The translations under genes were made by a program, and so were the position numbers. Of a DNA stretch of 64,000 nt, positions 53,422 through 60,914 are shown piece by piece. Origin of the DNA: JAUYQR01 sp963822435. GTDB taxonomy: Bacteria; Pseudomonadota; Alphaproteobacteria; Rhodobacterales; Rhodobacteraceae. Each line of letters opens with the position of its first letter. The stretch's first letter is position 1. The notes beneath the pieces were generated by a model. That model saw only the letters and a program-made list of their open reading frames with translations. It made no database searches and was not told the DNA's origin. The stretch covers positions 62,001 through 126,000 of the forward strand of contig CAWGHN010000001.1 of assembly GCA_963822435.1 (NCBI GenBank). The letters are read 5' to 3'.

Positions 53422-55047
53422 TTACCTGTCACCGTGCGGGCTTTGAAGCGGACGCGGTTTCCACAAGGCGCGAGAGGCGTCCTTGATCCGGCTTTCTAAA
53501 GTGCTGTTGACCGCGACCATCGCCGCCAGCAGCAGCGCCGGGGCCAGATACAGATGCCAATTGCGGATCACCTCTCCCGGCAGGGCGGTGGCTGCACCCA
53601 GCACCACCGTGGCCGCACATTCAAGCGCACCACCGTCCGGGCCTGCCCGACAGGCGCCGTAAAGGGTCACAAGCGGCGACGCCACCAGCCAGACAACACT
53701 GAGAATCGTGATCCAGTTCGTGGCCGTCCGCCACCCGATCAGCCGCGCCACGCGCGCCGCAACCTCCGCGTCTCGCCGCAGCCCGCCCTGCACCTGCGGC
53801 CCAAGCACGGTGTCGGTGGCAACGCGGAACTCCTCGGGCAGGGTCAGCGGCGCATAGCCGTCGGCGCCTTCCCTGATCTTGCGCACGACCGAAACGTCAA
53901 CGACCGGCGGCCCACCGTAGACCGTCCCACCCTCCACCTCGCGGGGCCCGTAGCGGTAGAACATCGCCAGCCCCGCGCGTGAATTGTGGATCAGTGCCTG
54001 CGGAAACAGCTGCGCGCGGTAGCGGCCCAGCGCCACATCGTCAAAGTCGAGCAGCCCTTTCGCCTCGTCCGCCATCCACAAGAGGGCCTGAAAGGCGTTC
54101 TCATCGTTGGCATACCCGCCGCCGACATCGGAATGTACGCCCGCAAACCAACGCTCGTCGATCTGCGGCCCCGGCTTTCCGTCCGGCCGCGGCCCTTGGT
54201 CAAACCGCAACGGCACGAAACTGCGCCGCTCCTCGTCCAGCGCCAGCGCATGGCGCACCGTGCGCACCACCGGGCTGCACCGCCAGTTGCGAAAGTGCAG
54301 CGGCCAGATCAGCACATCGACCAGATGCAGCAGTTCCTTGACCGGCAACCCATAGGCCTCGACCGTATCGAACACGCCCATGAAGCGGATCTTCACTGCG
54401 CCCGGCTGCCGCGCCCGTGGCAGGCTGGCCTGAACCTCGCGGTGTGTGGGTTGGTCAAATGTCTTGCGCTTTGCCCACGTCAGCGCATCGCGCAGCCCCC
54501 GCGCGACCGAGATCAGCGGGTTCATCTGCAACCTGCCATCCTTGAACAAAGGCGCCGCTTCAGCCCGATAGGCCCACCACGCACCCAGCGCATTGCGGTC
54601 CATCTCGGCGCTGGTCACGTCGCGCGGCATCAACCCCTGCGAGGCGATCAACCCCGCCAGCGTCCGCACCGTGAACGACCCCCGGCTGAACCCGATCAGA
54701 TGGATCTGGTCGCCCACCTGCCAGTTCCAGCACAAAAAACGGTACAACTTGCGCACGTTGGCCGGAACCGACCCCGTTGCGCCATCAAGCGCCCGGATCA
54801 CCCGCACCGACGATGTGCCGACGCCCGGAATGTACCGCGCCAGGTGCAGCACACCGTCCGGCCCCTCGCGTTTGTCCAGCGCCTGATACAGCCGCCAGAC
54901 ATTCAATTCCTGCGACGAAAACGCGGCGCCCGTGCCATCGGCAAAGATGACCAGCTTTTTGCGCGGCCCAAGTGACCGGATGCTGTGGGTCGACACGGCT
55001 CTGTCTTGCATTGCACCGTCCTGTTCGCCACGAAGCGGGCCGTTCAT
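53422..55047 (-). CDS. DUF2235 alpha/beta-hydrolase with C-terminal membrane helices
   Basis: 541 residues. The DUF2235 domain begins KKLVIFADGTG (about 31-41) and contains the nucleophile elbow GFSRGSF with Ser121, then SDVGGGYA and a long helical part. Two hydrophobic segments near the C-terminus (WITILSVVWLVASPLVTLYG and LYLAPALLLAAMVAVNS) suggest membrane attachment. Relatives include phospholipase effectors of type VI secretion, but no secretion gene is nearby, so a housekeeping lipase role or another function is open. The start may be the ATG at 55047 or at 55011 (MQDRAVSTHS). Confidence 0.85.
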   Translation of the reverse strand: MNGPLRGEQDGAMQDRAVSTHSIRSLGPRKKLVIFADGTGAAFSSQELNVWRLYQALDKREGPDGVLHLARYIPGVGTSSVRVIRALDGATGSVPANVRKLYRFLCWNWQVGDQIHLIGFSRGSFTVRTLAGLIASQGLMPRDVTSAEMDRNALGAWWAYRAEAAPLFKDGRLQMNPLISVARGLRDALTWAKRKTFDQPTHREVQASLPRARQPGAVKIRFMGVFDTVEAYGLPVKELLHLVDVLIWPLHFRNWRCSPVVRTVRHALALDEERRSFVPLRFDQGPRPDGKPGPQIDERWFAGVHSDVGGGYANDENAFQALLWMADEAKGLLDFDDVALGRYRAQLFPQALIHNSRAGLAMFYRYGPREVEGGTVYGGPPVVDVSVVRKIREGADGYAPLTLPEEFRVATDTVLGPQVQGGLRRDAEVAARVARLIGWRTATNWITILSVVWLVASPLVTLYGACRAGPDGGALECAATVVLGAATALPGEVIRNWHLYLAPALLLAAMVAVNSTLESRIKDASRALWKPRPLQSPHGDR

Positions 55048-55237
55048 GCCCTCCAGTGCTCAGGTGATCGGGTTGGCAAGTCAACTGTCCAGTGCCCTGT
55101 CCGCGCAGAACGGCGCGCCCTGACCTGTGGCAGCCCTGTTCGCGGCGCGGGATATCGGCGTCGGATCGGCCACAACCACAGCCGCAGGCGACCAATCCCT
55201 GCCGCCACGAGTGCGCCCTTCACCTGTTGCAGGAGAA

Positions 55238-55314
55238 TGGTACCGACGCCCCGGCTCGAACGGGGGACCCCTAGATCCACAATCTAGTGCTCTAACCAAC
55301 TGAGCTACGTCGGC
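55238..55314 (-). tRNA. tRNA-His (GTG anticodon)
   Basis: Full 77-nucleotide cloverleaf including encoded CCA. Acceptor GCCGACG / CGTCGGT (one G-T pair at the end), D arm GCTC...GAGC, anticodon stem CTAGA / TCTAG with loop TTGTGGA, T arm CCCCG-TTCGAGC-CGGGG. Discriminator base is A73 and the base before position 1 is T, so the G-1 that marks His tRNAs in most organisms is not encoded. This matches the altered His identity rule of many alphaproteobacteria. Confidence 0.95.
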
Positions 55315-55441
55315 ACTCGACGGGCGATTTAGCCCCCCGCCCCCCGGATTGCAAGCAAGAACCAGTGGCGCCCGGCGACGGCGCTTGCGTGAAATGCCGC
55401 GACGGGTTACGCCGCTTGTCATCCCCAGCCCGGAGGCCGCC

Positions 55442-55654
55442 ATGAGCATCGACAAGCAAAGCGACATCGCCGCCAACATGCAGATCGGCCCGACCGATCA
55501 GGGCATGGTGCGCATCTACGTCGAAGCCGAAGGCGGCATTGAACTGCCGCTCGACTTCGACCCCGAAGAGGCCGACGAGATCGCCGAGGAACTGCGCGCC
55601 GCCGCCGAGGCCGCCCGCGCGATGGCCGCAGGCAAGCCGAAAAAGAAACGCTGA
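55442..55654 (+). CDS. Small acidic protein of a Rhodobacterales family (DUF6324-like)
   Basis: 70 residues from the ATG at 55442: MSIDKQSDIAANMQIGPTDQ, then MVRIYVEAEGG, an acidic helix (DPEEADEIAEELRAAAEAA) and a lysine-rich tail KPKKKR. I think it belongs to the small DUF6324-like group, but cannot confirm. No signal peptide or membrane helix. Function unknown. Confidence 0.7.
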   Translation: MSIDKQSDIAANMQIGPTDQGMVRIYVEAEGGIELPLDFDPEEADEIAEELRAAAEAARAMAAGKPKKKR

Positions 55655-55703
55655 GCGTCTGACACCTAAATCCGCAGCCCAGGGTCTTGGGCAAACTTTC
55701 CGC

Positions 55704-56165
55704 TCAGGACAGTTGGCTTTGCATCGCCGGATCACGCAACCCGTGCAACCGCGCCGCCGCGTGGCGTGCGAATATCCGCAGCACCGCCTTGCGCCGCGCC
55801 CCCGCCAACGGCGTTTCCGGCCCCATGCGCACCACCTCGGCATCATAGGCATCGGCCAGGATCAGCCCGGTGCCCTCTGGCAACAGATCCACCGGAAACT
55901 CGGAATCGACCGCCCAGAAGAATCGGTCGCACCAGTCCAGATAGCCCTGCCATTTGCGGTCGGCTGCGAAATCGGCCCGGCCCGACTTGCATTCCACCAC
56001 CCAGATCTCGCCCTTCGGACCCAGCGCCATCACGTCGACGCGCAGGCCCGGTGCCGGCACAAGTTCCTCCACCGACACGAAATCCAGCGCGCGCAGACCC
56101 CGGCAGACGCCGCGCTGCAAACGCTGGCCGGGAAGGTTCGGCAAAAGGTCGACGATCTGATCCAT
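55704..56165 (-). CDS. mmcB: MmcB family DNA repair protein
   Basis: 153 residues from the ATG at 56165. PD-(D/E)xK nuclease-like core: Asp44 (RVDVMALGP), Glu58 and Lys60 (IWVVECKSGRADF), followed by KWQGYLDWCDRFFWAV. In Caulobacter MmcB (DUF1052) belongs to the SOS regulon and supports DNA damage tolerance. A LexA-type box lies 11 bases upstream of the ATG, fitting that control. Confidence 0.9.
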   Translation of the reverse strand: MDQIVDLLPNLPGQRLQRGVCRGLRALDFVSVEELVPAPGLRVDVMALGPKGEIWVVECKSGRADFAADRKWQGYLDWCDRFFWAVDSEFPVDLLPEGTGLILADAYDAEVVRMGPETPLAGARRKAVLRIFARHAAARLHGLRDPAMQSQLS

Positions 56166-56176
56166 ACGGCAAATAT

Positions 56177-56191
56177 GAACCAAAGGTGAAC
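56177..56191 (-). promoter_or_regulatory. LexA (SOS) box upstream of mmcB
   Basis: GTTC-ACCTTTG-GTTC on the coding strand (GAAC-N7-GAAC on the plus strand), the direct-repeat LexA site of alphaproteobacteria. Perfect match, 11 bases before the mmcB start codon. Confidence 0.85.
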
Positions 56192-56203
56192 ATCTGTCCA
56201 GCC

Positions 56204-56232
56204 TTGCGCCCATGCCCCCTACGCCCTATCTT
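56204..56232 (+). promoter_or_regulatory. Promoter of the probable 6S RNA
   Basis: TTGCGC (56204-56209), 17-base spacer, TATCTT (56227-56232). The expected start, about 56238, is at the base of the RNA closing stem. Confidence 0.6.
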
Positions 56233-56234
56233 CA

Positions 56235-56406
56235 CAGGTGGCGGGTGCTGCTCCTCTCGTGCGAGGCCTTTTTTCCAGTGGCCGATAAGCAAACGCATGG
56301 GGGCTGGCTCTGACAGGATCCTGGTCCTGTTACCTGGTTCCCACCTGAGACCTCTGGCTCTCGGGAAAATCCCGGCACTTCACGGCTGCTGCGGGCCCGC
56401 CACCTG
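56235..56406 (+). ncRNA. ssrS: Probable 6S RNA
   Basis: About 172 bases closed by a perfect 11-bp stem: CAGGTGGCGGG (56235-56245) and CCCGCCACCTG (56396-56406). Inside are the segment GGCCGATAAGC (compare the GCCGATA of E. coli 6S), an apical hairpin ACAGGA-TCCTGG-TCCTGT, a small 3' bulge hairpin CGGGA-AAA-TCCCG and CGGCTGCTGCGGG, like the CAGCCTGCGGC end of E. coli 6S. A sigma-70-like promoter precedes it and a 14-bp terminator follows. 6S RNA binds housekeeping RNA polymerase and lowers transcription in stationary phase. The match is by eye, without a covariance model. Confidence 0.75.
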
Positions 56407-56411
56407 ACAAC

Positions 56412-56443
56412 GCAAAAGGCCCGCCGGTTGGCGGGCCTTTTGC
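56412..56443. terminator. Bidirectional terminator
   Basis: Perfect 14-bp inverted repeat GCAAAAGGCCCGCC / GGCGGGCCTTTTGC with loop GGTT, giving T runs on both strands. It can end the 6S RNA on the plus strand and the small membrane protein gene on the minus strand. Confidence 0.9.
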
Positions 56444-56459
56444 TTGAGTTCCTCAGGTT

Positions 56460-56762
56460 TCAGCGCCGCTTCTTGGCAACAACCTCGACCGGGATCGGAA
56501 TCAGCTCGGCGTGGTCACGCAGACCGCCGCGCGGCGCATCGTCTTCGGCCAAGCCCATCACGGCGATAGCAAACTGAACGGCGGAAAACACGATCCCGTT
56601 GAACACCACCAGCATCGCGGCGGCAACCCAACCGATGTCGGACCCAAGGATCAGATGCCCGATCCCCGCCACATCAAACCACACCAGCCCCGCTGCAAAA
56701 ACCGCGGCAACCGCGAAGCCCGTGGCCACGCTGCGAACATAAAGGCTGACAAGCTGGGTCAT
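56460..56762 (-). CDS. Small membrane protein, unknown function
   Basis: 100 residues from the ATG at 56762 (MTQLVSLYVRSVATGFAVAAVF). Two clear membrane segments (GFAVAAVFAAGLVWFDVAGI and VAAAMLVVFNGIVFSAVQFAIAVMG) and a C-terminal tail ending VVAKKRR. An AAGGAGAAAACG sequence precedes the ATG. I do not recognise a named family. Downstream of the Anbu operon on the same strand, with 67 bases between. Confidence 0.75.
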   Translation of the reverse strand: MTQLVSLYVRSVATGFAVAAVFAAGLVWFDVAGIGHLILGSDIGWVAAAMLVVFNGIVFSAVQFAIAVMGLAEDDAPRGGLRDHAELIPIPVEVVAKKRR

Positions 56763-56829
56763 CGTTTTCTCCTTGATTACAATGAAGCTAGGGCGGCCAT
56801 GCCGGGTTGCCAAGGGGCAAACCCGCCCT

Positions 56830-57552
56830 TCATACCTTGATGCGCGAAAAACCGTCGCGCAGCGCCACCGACCAGGCCTCGCTCATCGCGCGGAACGCCT
56901 CGTCGCCCGCCTCGATCCGGCGTTTCTGCGTCACCCGGCAGGCGTCACGCTCGATCACGCACAGATCAAGTGGCATCCCGACCGAGAGGTTCGACCGCAG
57001 CGTCGAATCCATGCTCAGCAGCACCGCCTTCTGCGCGTCCAGCAAACTGGTCGATGGTTTCACCACCCGGTCAAGGATCGGCTTGCCATACTTGTGCTCG
57101 CCGATCTGCAGAAACGGCGCGTCCTCGGTCGCCTCGATGTAGTTGCCTTCCGGGTAGATCAGGAACATGCGCATCGCGCCGCCCTTTCGCTGCCCCGCCA
57201 CGATCATGCTGCAACTGGCTCCCTGCATCGCGCTGAGTTTCTCGTCGATCTCGCCGCGCACGGCCGCCAGCATCCCCCCGACAATGTCGGCCACCTTCAG
57301 CAGCGTCGGCGCCAGCATGATACTGGTATCGGGCGTCGCGTCAGGATCGTCGATCGCCTCGCGCAACCGCGCCAGCGTGGTCTGGCTGATCGACAGGCTT
57401 CCGGCGGTCATGATCACGATCACCCGCTCGCCGGGGTCTTCAAAGGTGAACATCTTGCGGTAGGTCGAGATGTTGTCGAGCCCGGCATTGGTCCGGGTAT
57501 CCGACAGCAGCACCATGCCCTCGTTCAGCATCAGTCCGACGCAATAGGTCAT
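56830..57552 (-). CDS. Anbu proteasome-like peptidase
   Basis: 240 residues of the Ntn-hydrolase proteasome family, Anbu (ancestral beta-subunit) type. The second residue Thr (MTYCVGLMLNEGMVLLSDTRT) would become the N-terminal nucleophile after Met removal; the conserved VLLSDTRTNAG and a later MRMFLIYPEGNYIEA follow. Anbu forms an open helical, ring-like oligomer in studied species; its physiological substrate is unknown. Last gene of the four-gene operon that begins with the ATP-grasp gene at 60759. Confidence 0.93.
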   Translation of the reverse strand: MTYCVGLMLNEGMVLLSDTRTNAGLDNISTYRKMFTFEDPGERVIVIMTAGSLSISQTTLARLREAIDDPDATPDTSIMLAPTLLKVADIVGGMLAAVRGEIDEKLSAMQGASCSMIVAGQRKGGAMRMFLIYPEGNYIEATEDAPFLQIGEHKYGKPILDRVVKPSTSLLDAQKAVLLSMDSTLRSNLSVGMPLDLCVIERDACRVTQKRRIEAGDEAFRAMSEAWSVALRDGFSRIKV

Positions 57553-57579
57553 GTCCGTCCCCCCGCTCCGCGCCGAACC

Positions 57580-58386
57580 CTACTGATCCTGGTTCTGGAT
57601 CGCAACGGTCACATCCATCACCTCGCGCCCGCCACCCCGCGCAATGCCGCGAATGGGCGCTGCATCTTGCGCGTCAAAGCCCGAGCCAAGCCGGATGTAG
57701 CGCTCGTCCGGGCAGCAACGGTTCGCCGGATCAAAGCCAACCCAGCCAAGGCCCGCGACGAACACCTCGGCCCAGGCATGCGCCGCCTCATGCGCGATAC
57801 CGTCAGCATCGGCAAACAGGTAGCCCGAGACATAGCGCCCCGGCAGCCCCCGCGCCCGCGCGAGCGCGATCATCGCATGGGCGTGGTCCTGGCACACGCC
57901 TTCGCCCAGAACCAGCGCCTCGGCCGCCGTGGTATGGGCATGGGTCACACCGGGCTTGTAGGCAATCGCATCCGCCACCGCCCCCATCAGCGCGTGGGCC
58001 AAGCCCAGCGTATCCGCCCCGCTCACCGTATGGGCCAGCGCATCCAGCGCCTTGTCCACCCGTGTGGGCACCGTGGCGCGCAGATAGCAGTCGGGCGCGA
58101 CCGTCTCCTTGTGGCCGCGCAAGACACCGGTCAGATCGACCGTTTCCACCACCCCGGTCACGCTGACCGCGATTTCGCCCACCGGTCCCGCCACCGTCCA
58201 GCCCTGCACCAGATCGCCAGCCCCATCGCGGAACTCGGCCCCGCGCGTGCCTTCGGTCACCGAAATCGCCCAGTCGATCACCTTCTGGCCCTGAAACGTC
58301 GACGGCGTCAGCCGGTGGCTTTGCACCACCGACCGCACCGGTGCCGCATAAAGATAGCGCGTCACATGATTGACCGTCAGCCGCAT
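57580..58386 (-). CDS. Transglutaminase-like protein of the Anbu operon
   Basis: 268 residues from the ATG at 58386. N-terminal beta domain (MRLTVNHVTRYLYAAPVRSVVQ) and a transglutaminase core with Cys165 (GEGVCQDHAH), His203 (AAHAWAEVF) and Asp219 (GWVGFDPANRC), a full catalytic triad. Family members in Anbu operons are thought to cleave or form amide/isopeptide bonds. Start overlaps the alpha-E stop (TGATG). Confidence 0.92.
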   Translation of the reverse strand: MRLTVNHVTRYLYAAPVRSVVQSHRLTPSTFQGQKVIDWAISVTEGTRGAEFRDGAGDLVQGWTVAGPVGEIAVSVTGVVETVDLTGVLRGHKETVAPDCYLRATVPTRVDKALDALAHTVSGADTLGLAHALMGAVADAIAYKPGVTHAHTTAAEALVLGEGVCQDHAHAMIALARARGLPGRYVSGYLFADADGIAHEAAHAWAEVFVAGLGWVGFDPANRCCPDERYIRLGSGFDAQDAAPIRGIARGGGREVMDVTVAIQNQDQ

Positions 58387-59336
58387 CAGCGCATTTCCCC
58401 GCTCAGGTAGGCAAAGTGAATCGCGTTCGCCAGAACCGCCGTGTCGTCGATGAACCGCGTCAGGTATTCGTGCAGCCCTTCGTCGAAGATCCCTTCCACC
58501 GTCGTCGCGAGAATCCCCGCCATGACATCCTTCGCCCGCACCTGCGCCTCGGTCTCGCGCCCGTAGGCCGTGGCCAGCCGCCCCAGATGGTTCGCCATCC
58601 CCGCCACACAGGTGGTCAGCGACCGCGGGCATTGCGGGTTCAGGATCAGGAAATCCGCAATCTTCCCAGCCGTGACCTCACCCCCATAAGCCCAGTGAAA
58701 CGCCCGGTGCGACCCCATCGCGCGCAAAAGCGTGGTCCACTGATAGTTGTCGAGGCCCGAGCCCACGAAATCCACCCGCGGCAGCAGCACGTAATACTTC
58801 ACATCCATCAGACGCGCGGTGTTATCGGCGCGTTCCAGATAGTAGCCGATGTTCAGGAAGTTATATCCGTCGTTGCGGAGCAGGGTGGCATCAATCGCCC
58901 CCCGCACCATCGCGGCATGGCGCATCACCCATTCGGTCAGCCGGCTCAGTTCCAGTTCCGACCGCGCCCGCCGCTCCAGCGCCTTCAACTCCTGAAACGC
59001 GGTGTTCAGCGCATCCCACACCTGTGCGGTCAGCGCGGTGCGCACGATGCGCCCGTTTTCCCGTGCCGCCGTGATGCAGCTTGCCACCGACGAAGGGTTG
59101 TCGCGGTCAAAGAACAGCCAGCTTTCGATGTTGCGCTGGATCGGGTCGCCATATTTCTTGGCAAACCCCTCCGCCATCCCCGCCGCCTGCAACAGGCTGT
59201 CCCACTCGCTGCGATAGCCATGCGCCGAAGGGATCAGGCTGATCCGGCTGCCCACCTCCAGAAGCCGCGCCGAGGTATCGGCCCGCTCCATATAGCGCGC
59301 GATCCAGTAAAGGTTGTCGGCGGTCCGGCTCAGCAT
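58386..59336 (-). CDS. Alpha-E domain protein (DUF403)
   Basis: 316 residues, almost all helical, starting MLSRTADNLYWIARYMERAD, the hallmark of the alpha-E family, with RGAIDATLLRNDGYNFLNIGYYLERADNTARLMD in the second half and EYLTRFIDDTAVLANAI near the end. Function unknown; in other genomes it is always next to a circularly permuted ATP-grasp and often a transglutaminase. Ten bases separate it from the ATP-grasp stop. Confidence 0.93.
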   Translation of the reverse strand: MLSRTADNLYWIARYMERADTSARLLEVGSRISLIPSAHGYRSEWDSLLQAAGMAEGFAKKYGDPIQRNIESWLFFDRDNPSSVASCITAARENGRIVRTALTAQVWDALNTAFQELKALERRARSELELSRLTEWVMRHAAMVRGAIDATLLRNDGYNFLNIGYYLERADNTARLMDVKYYVLLPRVDFVGSGLDNYQWTTLLRAMGSHRAFHWAYGGEVTAGKIADFLILNPQCPRSLTTCVAGMANHLGRLATAYGRETEAQVRAKDVMAGILATTVEGIFDEGLHEYLTRFIDDTAVLANAIHFAYLSGEMR

Positions 59337-59346
59337 GGCAAAACCC

Positions 59347-60759
59347 TCATTCCGCCAGCACCCATGTATCCTTGACCCCGCCGCCCTGCGACGAGTTCAC
59401 CACCAGCGAGCCCTCCTTCAACGCCACTCGCGTGAGGCCCCCCGGCACCAGTTCGATCCGCTCGCCCACCAGACAATAGGGACGCAGGTCCACATGCCGC
59501 GGAGCGACGCCTTCCTCGACGAAACTAGGCACCGTCGACAAGGCCAGCGTCGGCTGCGCGATGTAATTCGCCGGGTCCTCGATGATCTTTGCCCGAAACG
59601 CCTCGACCTGCGCCTGCGTCGACTTCGGCCCGACCAGCATCCCGTAACCACCCGAGCCGTGGACTTCCTTCACCACCAGTTCGGGCAGCTTTTCCAGCAC
59701 ATACTTCAGATCATCCGACTTGCCGCATTGCCAGGTCGGCACATTCTTCAGGATCGGCTCTTCGCCAAGGTAAAAGCGTATCATCTCGGGCACATAGCAG
59801 TAGACCGCCTTGTCATCCGCCACCCCTGCCCCCGGCGCCGAACAGATCGACACGCCGCCCGCGCGGTAGACATCCATCAGCCCCGGTATTCCCAACATCG
59901 AATCCGGCTTGAAGCACAACGGGTCGATGTAGGCATCGTCGATCCGCCGGTAGATCACGTCCACCCGGCGCGGCCCTTCGGTGGTCCGCATGAAGACATA
60001 CTCACCATCGACGAACAGATCCTGCCCCTCGACCAGTTCGACCCCCATCAGGTCAGCCAGAAAGCTGTGTTCGTAATAGGCGCTGTTGAAATGCCCCGGC
60101 GTCAGGATCACGACGGTCGGCTCGCCCGTGCATTTCTTCGGCGCCACGCTCGCCAGCGTCCGGCGTAATTTCTCGGGATAGGTATCCACCGGCTCGATCC
60201 GGTTTTCGCGAAACAGGTCGGGAAACATCCGCATCATGATCTCACGGTTTTCCAGCATGTAGCTGACACCCGAAGGCGTGCGGCAGTTGTCCTCCAGCAC
60301 AAAGAAATCATCCGGTCCGGTGCGCACCAGATCAATCCCGACGATGTGGGAATACACTCCCTTCGGCGGCACGATCCCCGCCACCGCCTTTTCATACGCC
60401 TCGTTCTGGTAGACCAGCCGCGCCGGTATCCGCCCCGCCCGCACGATCTCGCCGCGTCCGTAGACATCGACCAGAAACGCATTTAACGCCCGCGCGCGCT
60501 GCTTGATCCCCCGCTCCAGCCGCGACCATTCCGCACCCGAAAACACCCGCGGGAACATGTCGAACGGGATCAGCCGATCCGGATCGCCGCCCTCGCCATA
60601 GACCGCAAAGGTGATCCCGATCCGGCGGAACAGCGCCTCCGCCTCGGCCTGCTTCAGGTGGCGCAACTCCTGCGGCATCGCGCGCACCCAGTCTTCCAGC
60701 CGCGCATAGGGTGGCCTGACACCGCTGCCCTGAAACATCTCGTTGAACGTGGGGGTCAC
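59347..60759 (-). CDS. Circularly permuted ATP-grasp protein (DUF404/DUF407)
   Basis: 470 residues. Signs: DMFPRVFSGAEWSRLERGIKQRARALN, DFFVLEDNCRTPSGVSYMLENR, VVILTPGHFNSAYYEH, and KVYCYVPEMIRFYLGEEPIL-like segments. It is probably a carboxylate-amine ligase acting on a peptide or a small molecule, the first enzyme of this set. The ATG at 60759 is the first gene of the operon; its promoter should be in 60760-60914. Confidence 0.92.
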   Translation of the reverse strand: MTPTFNEMFQGSGVRPPYARLEDWVRAMPQELRHLKQAEAEALFRRIGITFAVYGEGGDPDRLIPFDMFPRVFSGAEWSRLERGIKQRARALNAFLVDVYGRGEIVRAGRIPARLVYQNEAYEKAVAGIVPPKGVYSHIVGIDLVRTGPDDFFVLEDNCRTPSGVSYMLENREIMMRMFPDLFRENRIEPVDTYPEKLRRTLASVAPKKCTGEPTVVILTPGHFNSAYYEHSFLADLMGVELVEGQDLFVDGEYVFMRTTEGPRRVDVIYRRIDDAYIDPLCFKPDSMLGIPGLMDVYRAGGVSICSAPGAGVADDKAVYCYVPEMIRFYLGEEPILKNVPTWQCGKSDDLKYVLEKLPELVVKEVHGSGGYGMLVGPKSTQAQVEAFRAKIIEDPANYIAQPTLALSTVPSFVEEGVAPRHVDLRPYCLVGERIELVPGGLTRVALKEGSLVVNSSQGGGVKDTWVLAE

Positions 60760-60914
60760 ATCGCCTCCGTCCTGCTCGTCTGGGTTTCACTAGATCAGCC
60801 GTTTCCCATGCGGGGAAGAGTGAACTGCACGTTTTCTAAGTGCCAATCGCCAAACCGCACAAGAAACGGGCAGGCACCCTTTGCCGGACACCGCATTGGC
60901 AAGCCAGACCTCGC

